The position numbers and the translations under genes are program-made. 17,198 bases of DNA from Chloroflexota bacterium (GTDB lineage Bacteria > Chloroflexota > Dehalococcoidia > JACQGW01). Positions 6,680 to 14,043 of the stretch are shown piece by piece. How positions within the stretch are numbered: the first letter of the stretch is position 1; each line of letters starts with the position of its first letter. The notes beneath the pieces were generated by a model. It worked only from the letters and a program-made list of their open reading frames with translations, was not told the origin of the DNA and made no database searches. The stretch spans positions 1-17,198 of the forward strand of contig JACQGW010000241.1 in assembly GCA_016199325.1 (NCBI GenBank), written 5' to 3'.

Positions 6680-7669
6680 TTACTCGACAGCTCTCACGAT
6701 CGTTTCGGCTGTATCGACGAGTTCGGCTACCACGCGCGCCGGAAATCGCCGGTCCCATGATTCACTCAGGGACTTCATGGTCTTGTGCAGGCGAAAGCAA
6801 TGGACGACCCGAACCATCTCCTCTCGGCCGGGCAGGGGCACATTCTGTTCGATGGCCGCCGCTCGGTAGGCGCCGAGGAGGCGATCGATCGTCGGCGGGT
6901 CGAAGCCGTCCGCGATGAACGCGAGGTCAGAGAGCGGCGACCCGAGCGCTGCCAGCTCCCAGTCAATGGGACAGATTCTCGGCGGTTCTGCATCGGTGCC
7001 CACGAGAATGTTCTTCGGCCGGTAGGAGCCGTGCGCCAGTCCCGGCGGCTGTGCCACCATCACCTCGACGATCGGATCGTACCGAGCGACGAGCCGGGCC
7101 ACCTGGTCGGCCAGGTCGGCGAAGAACCAGGAGACCGCGCGCACGGCGCGCTCGGCTGTGGACCGGAAGAAGGCGGCATCGTGGTGGACCAGGAAATCGG
7201 CCGCGGCCAGGCGCTCTGCGTGCCGAGCCGAGTAGCCGTGCAGCCGTCCCAGCCAGCCGGCCGCGGCCACCCAGTGCTCGAGATCGCACTGGCGCAGCGG
7301 CACGCCGTCGACGAGCTCGATCAGCAGCCACAGCCGTCCTCGCGGCGCATCCCAGACGGATCCGTAATACCCGGCCGTACCCAGATGCGCCGCCGGCAGC
7401 AGATCCCGATACACCCACAACTCTCGCTTGCATCGCTGCTTCGCCTCGTCACCCGGGTGGTGATACGAGCTGAAGTCCTTCAGGAAGACCTTGAGCTCGG
7501 ATCCGCCGGAAAGCCGGCCTGTGATGACGTCGGCGCCATACGAGGACGCATAGTCGGACCGCTTTCGCCGGATGTCCACGAGCTCCGTCTGGCTGCCGAA
7601 GCGATCCCGAACGACGCGTTCCAGACACGCTCGCAGGGCCTCCTCGTCAGCCTTCTCGGGTCCCTTCAT
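6680..7669 (-). CDS. APH-fold kinase with the catalytic Asp replaced by Ser (second in the operon)
   Basis: The 329-residue protein has the APH fold: Lys64 in KVFLKDF, Glu83 in KRELWVYRDL, and Asp236 in ICPIDWELAALGSPLSDLAF for metal binding. The catalytic loop reads LAHGSYRPKNILV (211-223), so the base normally found as Asp in HGDxxxxN is Ser215, while His213 and Asn220 remain. The Ser codon is TCC, two changes from any Asp codon, so a single sequencing error does not explain it. It may be a pseudokinase, a sensor, or an enzyme using another base. GGAGGAAGGA precedes the ATG. A 73-base gap separates it from the upstream kinase gene. Confidence 0.8.
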   Translation of the reverse strand: MKGPEKADEEALRACLERVVRDRFGSQTELVDIRRKRSDYASSYGADVITGRLSGGSELKVFLKDFSSYHHPGDEAKQRCKRELWVYRDLLPAAHLGTAGYYGSVWDAPRGRLWLLIELVDGVPLRQCDLEHWVAAAGWLGRLHGYSARHAERLAAADFLVHHDAAFFRSTAERAVRAVSWFFADLADQVARLVARYDPIVEVMVAQPPGLAHGSYRPKNILVGTDAEPPRICPIDWELAALGSPLSDLAFIADGFDPPTIDRLLGAYRAAAIEQNVPLPGREEMVRVVHCFRLHKTMKSLSESWDRRFPARVVAELVDTAETIVRAVE

Positions 7670-7742
7670 GGCTGTTTTCCTTCCTCCGCCTTACTTCCGC
7701 CGGCTGATCCCGATCTCCGCCCTGCTAGTCAGTGCCAGTCAC

Positions 7743-8726
7743 TCACTCGTCCCACGCTGCCTCTCGAAGGGCACCGTCCATCACCTCCTGGTAGAACCGC
7801 AGCCGACCCGTCACCAGCTTGGGTGCGGCCCAACTGATGCCTGCGATGCAGCGGAGCAGCGTCCCGACCTGCGCCAGGTGCCGCCAGGTCTGCCGATCAA
7901 CGCCTGGCCAGTGGTCGCACACCACCCTCCAGTACGTCGCCAGGTCCGGATTCGCCGCGAAGTAGTAGGCCGACGGCGGTGATTGGGCGAGATCGGCCAC
8001 CGGCGAACCCCAACCGGCGAGCTCCCAGTCGAAGGTGAGGATGGCGCTTTCGACGCCGCCGGTCCGGACGCGGAAGTTCGCGGCGTAGGCGTCGCCGTGA
8101 ACCAGAGTCCGGGGGAGCTCGTCGCAGAACCGCTCCAGTCGGCGCCAGCCGAGCTCCAGGCGGTCAGACCGCCGGACGATGGTCTTCAGCAGCGCGAGAT
8201 CGTCCGCGCTCAGCGCCGGGTGAGCCAGGTTCTGGCAAAGCGTCTCGCGCGCCGATCGCAGGTGCTCCAGGTAGTGCTGCGGCCCCCGATCGGGCAGCCG
8301 TGCTGCCGCGCCAACGCGCGCTCCAACTGTGTGCAACGCGCCGAGCCAGTGCGCGGCGAGGACGCGATGCGCCCCGTCAAAAGGCGAATACCGCTCCCCG
8401 CCGGCGTCTTCCAGAAACAGCCAGCAGTACCTGCCATCCGGCTCTTCGAGGAATCCGTAGAAGTCGAGGGCCGTGATGGGCAGGTGCGGCAGGATCTGTT
8501 CGTAGATGGTGCGCTCGTGGACGGCGGCCGCCTGGCGGCACCGCTTGGCGATCACCGCTGAGCCTGTCGGCCCGACCGCTCCAAGCCGGTAGACGGCCGA
8601 CTTCCCCTCCTTCAGGATTTCGATGCAGTCCGGCTCGGTCCGTGTGAGGCCGAGCGTTCGCCAGGCCCGGGTGGCCGGGTGTTCCCGGAGGTTGGATCGG
8701 ACGATCGTCGTCTCTCCCTCAGGCAT
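7743..8726 (-). CDS. APH-fold small-molecule kinase (first in the operon)
   Basis: The 327-residue protein has the APH fold: Lys61 in AVIAKRC, the catalytic loop VHGDAYAANFRV with His210, Asp212 and Asn217, and Asp233 in LTFDWELAGWGSPVADLAQ. The frame opens further upstream (to 8807), but that part lies inside the ABC transporter gene; AAGGAGG stands 5 bases before the ATG at 8726. The ATG lies inside the end of the ABC gene, overlapping by 8 bases, which indicates translational coupling. Although related to antibiotic kinases, nothing here points to resistance; the three kinases differ widely from one another and probably act on different intermediates. Confidence 0.82.
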   Translation of the reverse strand: MPEGETTIVRSNLREHPATRAWRTLGLTRTEPDCIEILKEGKSAVYRLGAVGPTGSAVIAKRCRQAAAVHERTIYEQILPHLPITALDFYGFLEEPDGRYCWLFLEDAGGERYSPFDGAHRVLAAHWLGALHTVGARVGAAARLPDRGPQHYLEHLRSARETLCQNLAHPALSADDLALLKTIVRRSDRLELGWRRLERFCDELPRTLVHGDAYAANFRVRTGGVESAILTFDWELAGWGSPVADLAQSPPSAYYFAANPDLATYWRVVCDHWPGVDRQTWRHLAQVGTLLRCIAGISWAAPKLVTGRLRFYQEVMDGALREAAWDE

Positions 8727-10521
8727 CGGTCCTCCTTCGCCGAAAGAGCGCGTCGAGCGCGGGAGCGCGCCGGTGAGCGGCCGGGGCGCCCGACGTGGGC
8801 GCTGCAAGCCGTCCGTTTTCCAACGTCAGAAGCACGTGGCAGCTCTTCAGCAGGCTCAGCCGGTGGGTGATCAGGAAGGCGGTGCGCCCCCGCATCAACT
8901 GCTCCATCGCCTCCAGGATCGTGGCCTCCGTACCCACGTCAACCGAGCTGGTCGGCTCGTCCAGGATGAGGATGGGCGCGTCCTTCAGGAAGGCGCGGGC
9001 AAGCGAGATGCGCTGCCGCTCGCCACCCGAGAGGCGCATCCCACGGTCGCCGACCAGGGTCTCGTAGCCCTCGGGCAGACGCATAATGAACTCGTGGGCG
9101 CTCGCCGCGATCGCCGCCGCGATGACGTCGTCGGCACTGGCGCCGGGGCGGGCGTAGGCGATGTTCTGGGCGATGCTGGTCGAGAAGAGCACCGGCTCCT
9201 GAAGGACGATCGCGAACTGGTTGCGCAGGTCGGCCAGCCGGTACGCGCGCAGATCGACGCCGTCGAGCAGGATCCGGCCCGCCATCGGGTCGTAGAAGCG
9301 GGTCAACAGGCTGACCAGTGTGGTCTTGCCGGCGCCTGTCGTGCCGACAACGCCAACGTGGGCTCCGGGGCCGATCTCGAAGGAGATGTCCTGGAGCGCC
9401 GGCCGGTCCTGGCGGTAGGCGAAAGAGACGTGCTGGAAGGCGATGGCGCCGAGCGCGCGCTTGAGCGGCAGGGCATCGCGCCGCTCGACGACGTCCGGCG
9501 CCTCGTCGAGCAGGGAGAAGGCGCGCTCGGCGCTGGCCAGCGCCGACTGGAGGCTCGCCGCGCTCTTGCTCAGGGTCTGGAGGGGGGCGTAGAGCTGGGC
9601 CACGTACCCCATGATCAAGAGCAGGTTGCCCAGCGTCAGGGTGCCCGCCTTCACGTGGAGCACGCCGACGAAGAGGACCCCGGCCGTCCCCAGCGCCGTG
9701 GTCAGGGCGACCAGCAGGCTGAAGCCGCCCTGGGCCAGGAGGACGCGAACGCGCGCAACAATGCCTTCGCCGGCGCGGCGGACGAAGCGCTCCTGCTCGC
9801 GGTCCTCCTGGCCGAACGCCTTGACGACGCGAACGGCCGCCAGCACCTCCTGCACCACCGAGAGCGCCGAGCTTTCGAGCTTCTTCGTCTCGCGCCAGTG
9901 GTTCCGCAGGCGCTGTTTGTAGGCCCGCGAGATGAGAAAGAGCACGGGCGAGACCGCCAGGGCGACCAGCGCCAGTTGCCAGTCGAGCTGGACGGTGACG
10001 GCGATCATGGCGGCGAGCGTGAACCCGGCGGTGACGAGGGGGATAACGCCGTCGACGACGATGTGCTGAATGGCCGGCGCATCGTGCTGGATGCGGTAGA
10101 CGGTGTCGGCGGTGCCCCTGGCGTCGTGATAGGAGAGCGAGAGGCGCTGGACGTGGCGAAAGAGCCGGGCCCGGAAGTCCAGGACGAGCGATTCGCCGGC
10201 GTAGGTGCGCAGCAGCGAGCTCCCGAGGGTCTGGGCCTGGCTCAGCACGGCGATGGCCACTGCCAGGCCGGCCGCGAGGGCGAGCAGGGCGGTGTCGGAG
10301 CGCGCGATGCCCGGCGGCAGCACGACGGCGAAGACGCCCTGGATCGGCTGCGAGCCGAGAACGCCGTCGACCGCGAGCTTCAGCGGCAGCGGCGTGAGCA
10401 GAGCCAGCGGCGTCGAGAGCAGGCTCAGCAGGAACGCGCCGGCGATGTGCAGCCAGTAGGGCCGCGCCTGGCGCAGCAGCCGCCGATAGAGCACAAGGTC
10501 GGAATACGCAGCGGTGGTTAT
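8719..10521 (-). CDS. ABC exporter half-transporter (membrane domain plus ATPase)
   Basis: The 600-residue protein is an MsbA/lipid-A-exporter-type half-transporter that would work as a dimer in the inner membrane. Residues 15-325 hold the membrane domain with about six segments. The ATPase domain follows: Walker A GTTGAGKTT (393-401), Q-loop Gln441, signature LSGGERQR (498-505), Walker B ILILDE (517-522) and H-loop His553. The start is odd. The frame has no ATG near the family's N-terminus; after GGGAGG, at a 5-base spacing, comes ATA at 10521, which overlaps the previous gene's stop as ATAA, where ATGA would be usual. The next option, GTG at 10494, has no ribosome site. It presumably exports the product made by the neighbouring enzymes. 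Confidence 0.88.
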   Translation of the reverse strand: MTTAAYSDLVLYRRLLRQARPYWLHIAGAFLLSLLSTPLALLTPLPLKLAVDGVLGSQPIQGVFAVVLPPGIARSDTALLALAAGLAVAIAVLSQAQTLGSSLLRTYAGESLVLDFRARLFRHVQRLSLSYHDARGTADTVYRIQHDAPAIQHIVVDGVIPLVTAGFTLAAMIAVTVQLDWQLALVALAVSPVLFLISRAYKQRLRNHWRETKKLESSALSVVQEVLAAVRVVKAFGQEDREQERFVRRAGEGIVARVRVLLAQGGFSLLVALTTALGTAGVLFVGVLHVKAGTLTLGNLLLIMGYVAQLYAPLQTLSKSAASLQSALASAERAFSLLDEAPDVVERRDALPLKRALGAIAFQHVSFAYRQDRPALQDISFEIGPGAHVGVVGTTGAGKTTLVSLLTRFYDPMAGRILLDGVDLRAYRLADLRNQFAIVLQEPVLFSTSIAQNIAYARPGASADDVIAAAIAASAHEFIMRLPEGYETLVGDRGMRLSGGERQRISLARAFLKDAPILILDEPTSSVDVGTEATILEAMEQLMRGRTAFLITHRLSLLKSCHVLLTLENGRLAAPTSGAPAAHRRAPALDALFRRRRTDA

Positions 10522-13034
10522 CGTGTCCTCCCCATGCCCGTTTGATTGAGCGCGCGGTGAACGGTGTCCATTGCGGCGGCGCACTCCCAGGCCAGTCGGA
10601 GGGCGAGCAGCAGCGCGACCAGGCCGAGCATGGCCGCAGGAGCCACGGCCTGATCGAGGGCTGCTCCGGTCGCCAGGGCGGCGAGCAGGAGGACCGGGAT
10701 GAGTCCGTTCGCCGAGCACCTCGGCCACGTGTGGAGCCGGACGAGCTGCTTGCCGGCCCCGTGTTCTTCGACGGCCGTGAGCAGCCGGGCGCCGCCCAGC
10801 ATCCCGCCCCGTATCTCCAGGTCCCAGCCGTCGTAGTCGCCTCCCCGCAGGACGACGGCGCCCGCCGCCCGGGTCGCGGTTTCGAGGATCCGAAGCCGCT
10901 CGTCGAGCGCGCGCCAGCGCTCACACCAGATGGCAGCCCGCCACGGCCAGGGGAGAGCGAGACCCGGCGTACCGCGGCGGCGCCAGGGCGTCAGGCCATG
11001 GCGTAGACGACCGATCAGGCGGGCCAGCGGTTGGATCAGGTGCAGGAACGCCGTCAGGCTGCGCCGATTGAGCCGGGCGAGGCGCGAGCTCGGCGCGTCG
11101 GGGAATGAGGCCCGGGCCGCGCTCAGACACGCCTGGACGATGGACGCGCCGGCCGCGAGGACGGCCAGCGGCGCGGCGAGGAGCAGCGGCGTCCACAGCG
11201 CCCCCAGCGCTGCGAGGGCGGCCGGCACGACGACGACCAGATACCATTCGGGCATCTGCGGGAGCGACCGGAGCAGGCCCGGCGCCGGCTGGTACAGCGA
11301 CTGAAACGGCGCGCAGCCCCAGGTGCCCTGATAGATGCGCCCCCGATGCCAACCGAGCATCTGCGTTAGCCCCTTGCCGTAGAGCCGGCCGGCCCAGGTC
11401 AGGTGGCCGGCGGCGTTGTACTTCTCGGGCCACTTCCGCTCCAGTAGCGCCTCGGCCCTGCCGTAGCCCTGCTGCTGCTTCCAGTACGCCCGGACGGAGT
11501 TGCGCCGGTGATGCCAGACGAAGGCGGCCGGACTGAAGCCCAGCGTCCAGCCGCGCTGCTGGAGCCGCCAGCAGACGTCGACGTCGTCGCCGGCGGTGCA
11601 GAACTGCGGATCGAAGCCGCCGATCGCGTCGAGCGCGGTTTTCCGGAATGCCATGTTGCAGCCCGGGATGTGCTCCGCCTCCTGATCGGAGAGGAGAACG
11701 TGAATCGGGCCGCCCGGCGCGTTGGCAATACAGTCGGCGATGGCTCCGTCGCCGGAGGGCGCCAGGTTGGGGCCGCCGACGCCGGCGTGGCCCGTCCGCA
11801 GGAAGGTTGTGGCCAGATACGTGAGCCAGTGCGGGTCCGGGCGGGCGTCGTCGTCGGTGTAGGCGACGATCTCGCCGGTGGCCGCCGCCAGGCCGGCGTT
11901 GCGGGCGCTGCTCAGGCCGCGATTCGTCGGGAAGCCGACGAGTCGGAAACCGTACTCGCGCACAATGGCGGCCGTTCCGTCCGTGGACCCGTCGTCGACG
12001 ACGATCACCTCGGAGTTCGGATACTCCAACCGCCGGAGGCCCTCCAGGCAGTCCCGGATGGTGCGGGCGCCATTGTAGGTGCAGACGATCACCGAGATGC
12101 GCGGCCAGGGCATCTCCGGCGGCCAGGGCGCTTCGGCAAACGCCTGCGCCACGGCCGATCGCGCCGGCTTCGGCTGCCGGTCGCGCCGGGTCAGGCCGAA
12201 GTCCCAGTCGTCGACGTCGTACCCCCCCCGATGCCATTCGTCGGTCCACGCGAAGACGAAGGCGCCGGCACAGCCGGCCGCGAAGGCCGTCCGAACCTGC
12301 CAGTCGAGCGCGCGGGCCTGCGCGTCCTCGCCGTGCCGGCGGCTGTCCAGCCCGATCTCGGCCAGGACCAGCGGCCGGTCGCCGGCGACGTTGTGGAGCC
12401 GGGCCAGATAGGCTTCGAGACGCGCCTGCGACTCGAGGTACACGTTGAAGCAACTGAAGTCGACGAAGGGGAGATCCAGGTACTCGGTGGAGGGGTAGTT
12501 CACATAGGTGACGAGCCCCTCGGGGTCCTCCGCCTTCGCCGCCCGGTACAGCCGCTCGACGAATCGCTCTATCCGGCGATGGCCGTGCCAGCGTACGATG
12601 GGGGCCGGGATCTCGTTGCCGATGGCGTAGCAGAGGAGGGCCGGGTGGCCGGCGCAGGCGCGCGCGCCGGCGCGCACGCGCTCCTCGATGCGCCGAGCAA
12701 TGCGCCGGTCGTCGAGGAAGGCGACGTGCTGCTCCCACGGCAGGCCCACCATGACCCGGAGACCGTGGCGCTCCGCGGCATCCAGGAGCCAGCGCGGCGG
12801 CACAGTGTAGGTGCGGACCGCGTTGACGTTGGCGGCTGCCATCTCGGCGAAGTCGTGCTCGACGATGGCCGGGTCGGGGTACTCACTGCCGTCTGCACCG
12901 GGGCGAAACGTCCCGTACGTCACGCCGCGCACGAAGAGCGCTTCGCCGCCGACGCAGATGAACTTGCCCCGCACGTCCGGCCGGCTCTGGACCGCACTCG
13001 AGGATAGCGCAGGGGCACCTGCAAGGATTGTCAC
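10518..13034 (-). CDS. Glycoside hydrolase-like domain fused to a membrane family 2 glycosyltransferase
   Basis: This 838-residue protein joins two activities. Residues 20-300 form a clan A-like (GH2/GH5-type) TIM barrel, with Glu141 in YAIGNEIPAP as likely acid/base and Glu226 in LVLAEIGLDS as likely nucleophile. Residues 313-510 form a GT2 domain: ISVIVCTYNGA, VVDDGSTDGT (Asp347/348), TDDDARPD (Asp394-396), GDDVDVCWR (482-490) and QQRGW (492-496). Membrane segments follow at about 597-636 and 775-815. A GTG start at 13034 is preceded by GAGGT at 8 bases. As the first gene of the operon, it probably builds or remodels a glycan at the membrane. No signal peptide is evident, so on which side the barrel lies is unclear. 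Confidence 0.85.
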   Translation of the reverse strand: MTILAGAPALSSSAVQSRPDVRGKFICVGGEALFVRGVTYGTFRPGADGSEYPDPAIVEHDFAEMAAANVNAVRTYTVPPRWLLDAAERHGLRVMVGLPWEQHVAFLDDRRIARRIEERVRAGARACAGHPALLCYAIGNEIPAPIVRWHGHRRIERFVERLYRAAKAEDPEGLVTYVNYPSTEYLDLPFVDFSCFNVYLESQARLEAYLARLHNVAGDRPLVLAEIGLDSRRHGEDAQARALDWQVRTAFAAGCAGAFVFAWTDEWHRGGYDVDDWDFGLTRRDRQPKPARSAVAQAFAEAPWPPEMPWPRISVIVCTYNGARTIRDCLEGLRRLEYPNSEVIVVDDGSTDGTAAIVREYGFRLVGFPTNRGLSSARNAGLAAATGEIVAYTDDDARPDPHWLTYLATTFLRTGHAGVGGPNLAPSGDGAIADCIANAPGGPIHVLLSDQEAEHIPGCNMAFRKTALDAIGGFDPQFCTAGDDVDVCWRLQQRGWTLGFSPAAFVWHHRRNSVRAYWKQQQGYGRAEALLERKWPEKYNAAGHLTWAGRLYGKGLTQMLGWHRGRIYQGTWGCAPFQSLYQPAPGLLRSLPQMPEWYLVVVVPAALAALGALWTPLLLAAPLAVLAAGASIVQACLSAARASFPDAPSSRLARLNRRSLTAFLHLIQPLARLIGRLRHGLTPWRRRGTPGLALPWPWRAAIWCERWRALDERLRILETATRAAGAVVLRGGDYDGWDLEIRGGMLGGARLLTAVEEHGAGKQLVRLHTWPRCSANGLIPVLLLAALATGAALDQAVAPAAMLGLVALLLALRLAWECAAAMDTVHRALNQTGMGRTR

Positions 13035-13056
13035 CGATGGGGACCTCGTTCATGTG

Positions 13057-13079
13057 CTGTCAATGTCGTGCATTGGCAG
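13057..13079. promoter_or_regulatory. Operator-like inverted repeat before the operon
   Basis: CTGTCAATG, a 5-base spacer and CATTGGCAG form an imperfect palindrome matching at 8 of 9 positions per arm. It lies 23 to 45 bases upstream of the GTG at 13034, in the gap between upp and the operon. Size and placement fit a dimeric repressor site; a small mRNA hairpin is the alternative. Confidence 0.4.
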
Positions 13080-13148
13080 GTTCGGTTCCAGCGGAGCCGA
13101 TCAGGGGCGGGGCATCGGGAGAATTAGGTGGAATCTAGGGGCCAGTAC

Positions 13149-13775
13149 TCAGCCGGTGCCGAACTCGCGGTCGCCGGCGTCGCCCAGGCCGGGGACGATG
13201 TAGCCGCGCTCGTCGAGGTGGGAATCGACGGCGGCCAGGTAGACGTCGACGTCCGGGTGGGTCTCGGTCAGGCGACGGACGCCTTCGGGCGCCGCGATGA
13301 GCCCGATGAACTTGATCCGGCGCGCCCCCCAGCGCTTGAGGATATCGATCGTGGCCACGGCCGAGCCGCCGGTCGCCAGCATCGGGTCGAGGACGAGGCA
13401 GAGGTCGACGGTTGGCGAGACGGGGAGCTTGTTGTAGTACTCGACCGGCTGGAGGGTGGCGTGGTCGCGGTAGAGGCCGATGTGCCAGACCTCGGCGGCG
13501 GGCATCATCTGCCAGATGCCCTCGACCATGCCGAGCCCGGCGCGGAGGATGGGCACGAGGCCGATCTTCTCGCCCAGGTGCCACCCCTTCGCCGGTCCCA
13601 GGGGCGTCTGAACGGTGGCCGGGACGAGGGCCAGGTCGTGGGTCGCTTCCTGGGCCAGCATCAGGGCCAGCTCGCGCACGAGCTCCCGGAACTTCTTCGG
13701 CTCCGTCTGGACTCGCCGCAGCAGCGTCAGCTTGTGCTGGACGAGCGGGTGGTCGACCACGTGGACCTTCGCCAT
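13149..13775 (-). CDS. upp: Uracil phosphoribosyltransferase
   Basis: Upp makes UMP from uracil and PRPP in pyrimidine salvage. The 208-residue protein has the family's length and landmarks: [13 protein letters not shown] (74-86), the PRPP loop [13 protein letters not shown] (127-139), and the C-terminal uracil-binding [16 protein letters not shown] (192-207). The ATG at 13775 lacks a good ribosome site, but a promoter ends only 9 bases before it, so the message may be leaderless. It could reuse the uracil released by PsuG. The operon's first gene lies 114 bases downstream on the same strand, so read-through is possible. Confidence 0.96.
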   Translation of the reverse strand: MAKVHVVDHPLVQHKLTLLRRVQTEPKKFRELVRELALMLAQEATHDLALVPATVQTPLGPAKGWHLGEKIGLVPILRAGLGMVEGIWQMMPAAEVWHIGLYRDHATLQPVEYYNKLPVSPTVDLCLVLDPMLATGGSAVATIDILKRWGARRIKFIGLIAAPEGVRRLTETHPDVDVYLAAVDSHLDERGYIVPGLGDAGDREFGTG

Positions 13776-13784
13776 CGGTCCAAG

Positions 13785-13813
13785 AGCATAGCGGCGGACG
13801 CCGGGTCTGTCAA
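13785..13813 (-). promoter_or_regulatory. Promoter of upp
   Basis: On the minus strand a perfect TTGACA (13813-13808) is followed, after exactly 17 bases, by TATGCT (13790-13785, 4 of 6 to consensus). The -10 ends 9 bases before the ATG, so transcription should start at or within a few bases of the start codon. Confidence 0.65.
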
Positions 13814-13885
13814 ACCATTCGTTAGCAGTTTCTCATGAGCCATCACGACCGACAACCGTTCCCCATCTCCGGCGCTATCCGTCGC

Positions 13886-13914
13886 TTGACATTCATGAGC
13901 CTCTGCGGTCTAAT
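13886..13914 (+). promoter_or_regulatory. Promoter of the substrate-binding lipoprotein gene
   Basis: A perfect TTGACA (13886-13891), a 17-base spacer and TCTAAT (13909-13914, 5 of 6) form a near-consensus housekeeping promoter. The start point would be near 13921. Confidence 0.7.
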
Positions 13915-13920
13915 GATGCC

Positions 13921-14043
13921 GTCCTCTGACTGTAGGCTGAACAAGGAGGGTTACGGGAAGCGACAGCTCGGTGAGCGTGAAGAACGAGGCACGGTTGGAT
14001 CCTCCGAGCGCCAGAGAAATCTACCCTTTCATGGAGGAGTGAC
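13921..14043 (+). other. About 120-base leader of the binding-protein gene
   Basis: The predicted leader between promoter and ATG holds AAGGAGGG near 13943-13950 with no start codon at a working distance, and the true ribosome site GGAGGAG just before 14044. I see no riboswitch class, long hairpin or clear small frame. Confidence 0.3.

Noticed and set aside
4450..6918. 822-residue plus-strand frame
   Set aside because: It is the antisense shadow of the glycosyltransferase and kinase genes; high-GC codon use leaves that frame free of stops.
5611..8726. Aminoglycoside resistance genes
   Set aside because: The fold matches, but three divergent copies inside a glycan and export operon point to other substrates, and one lacks the catalytic Asp.
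8623..10545. 640-residue plus-strand frame rich in Gln, Glu and Arg
   Set aside because: It is antisense to the ABC exporter, whose Walker A, signature and Walker B motifs are all intact.
10921..12738. 605-residue minus-strand frame
   Set aside because: It is an Arg/Pro-rich alternative frame within the GH-GT2 gene, without motifs.
13058..13063. TTGACA on the minus strand as -35 of the operon promoter
   Set aside because: No -10 element lies 16 to 18 bases downstream and it would start transcription past the GTG; it is part of the palindrome.
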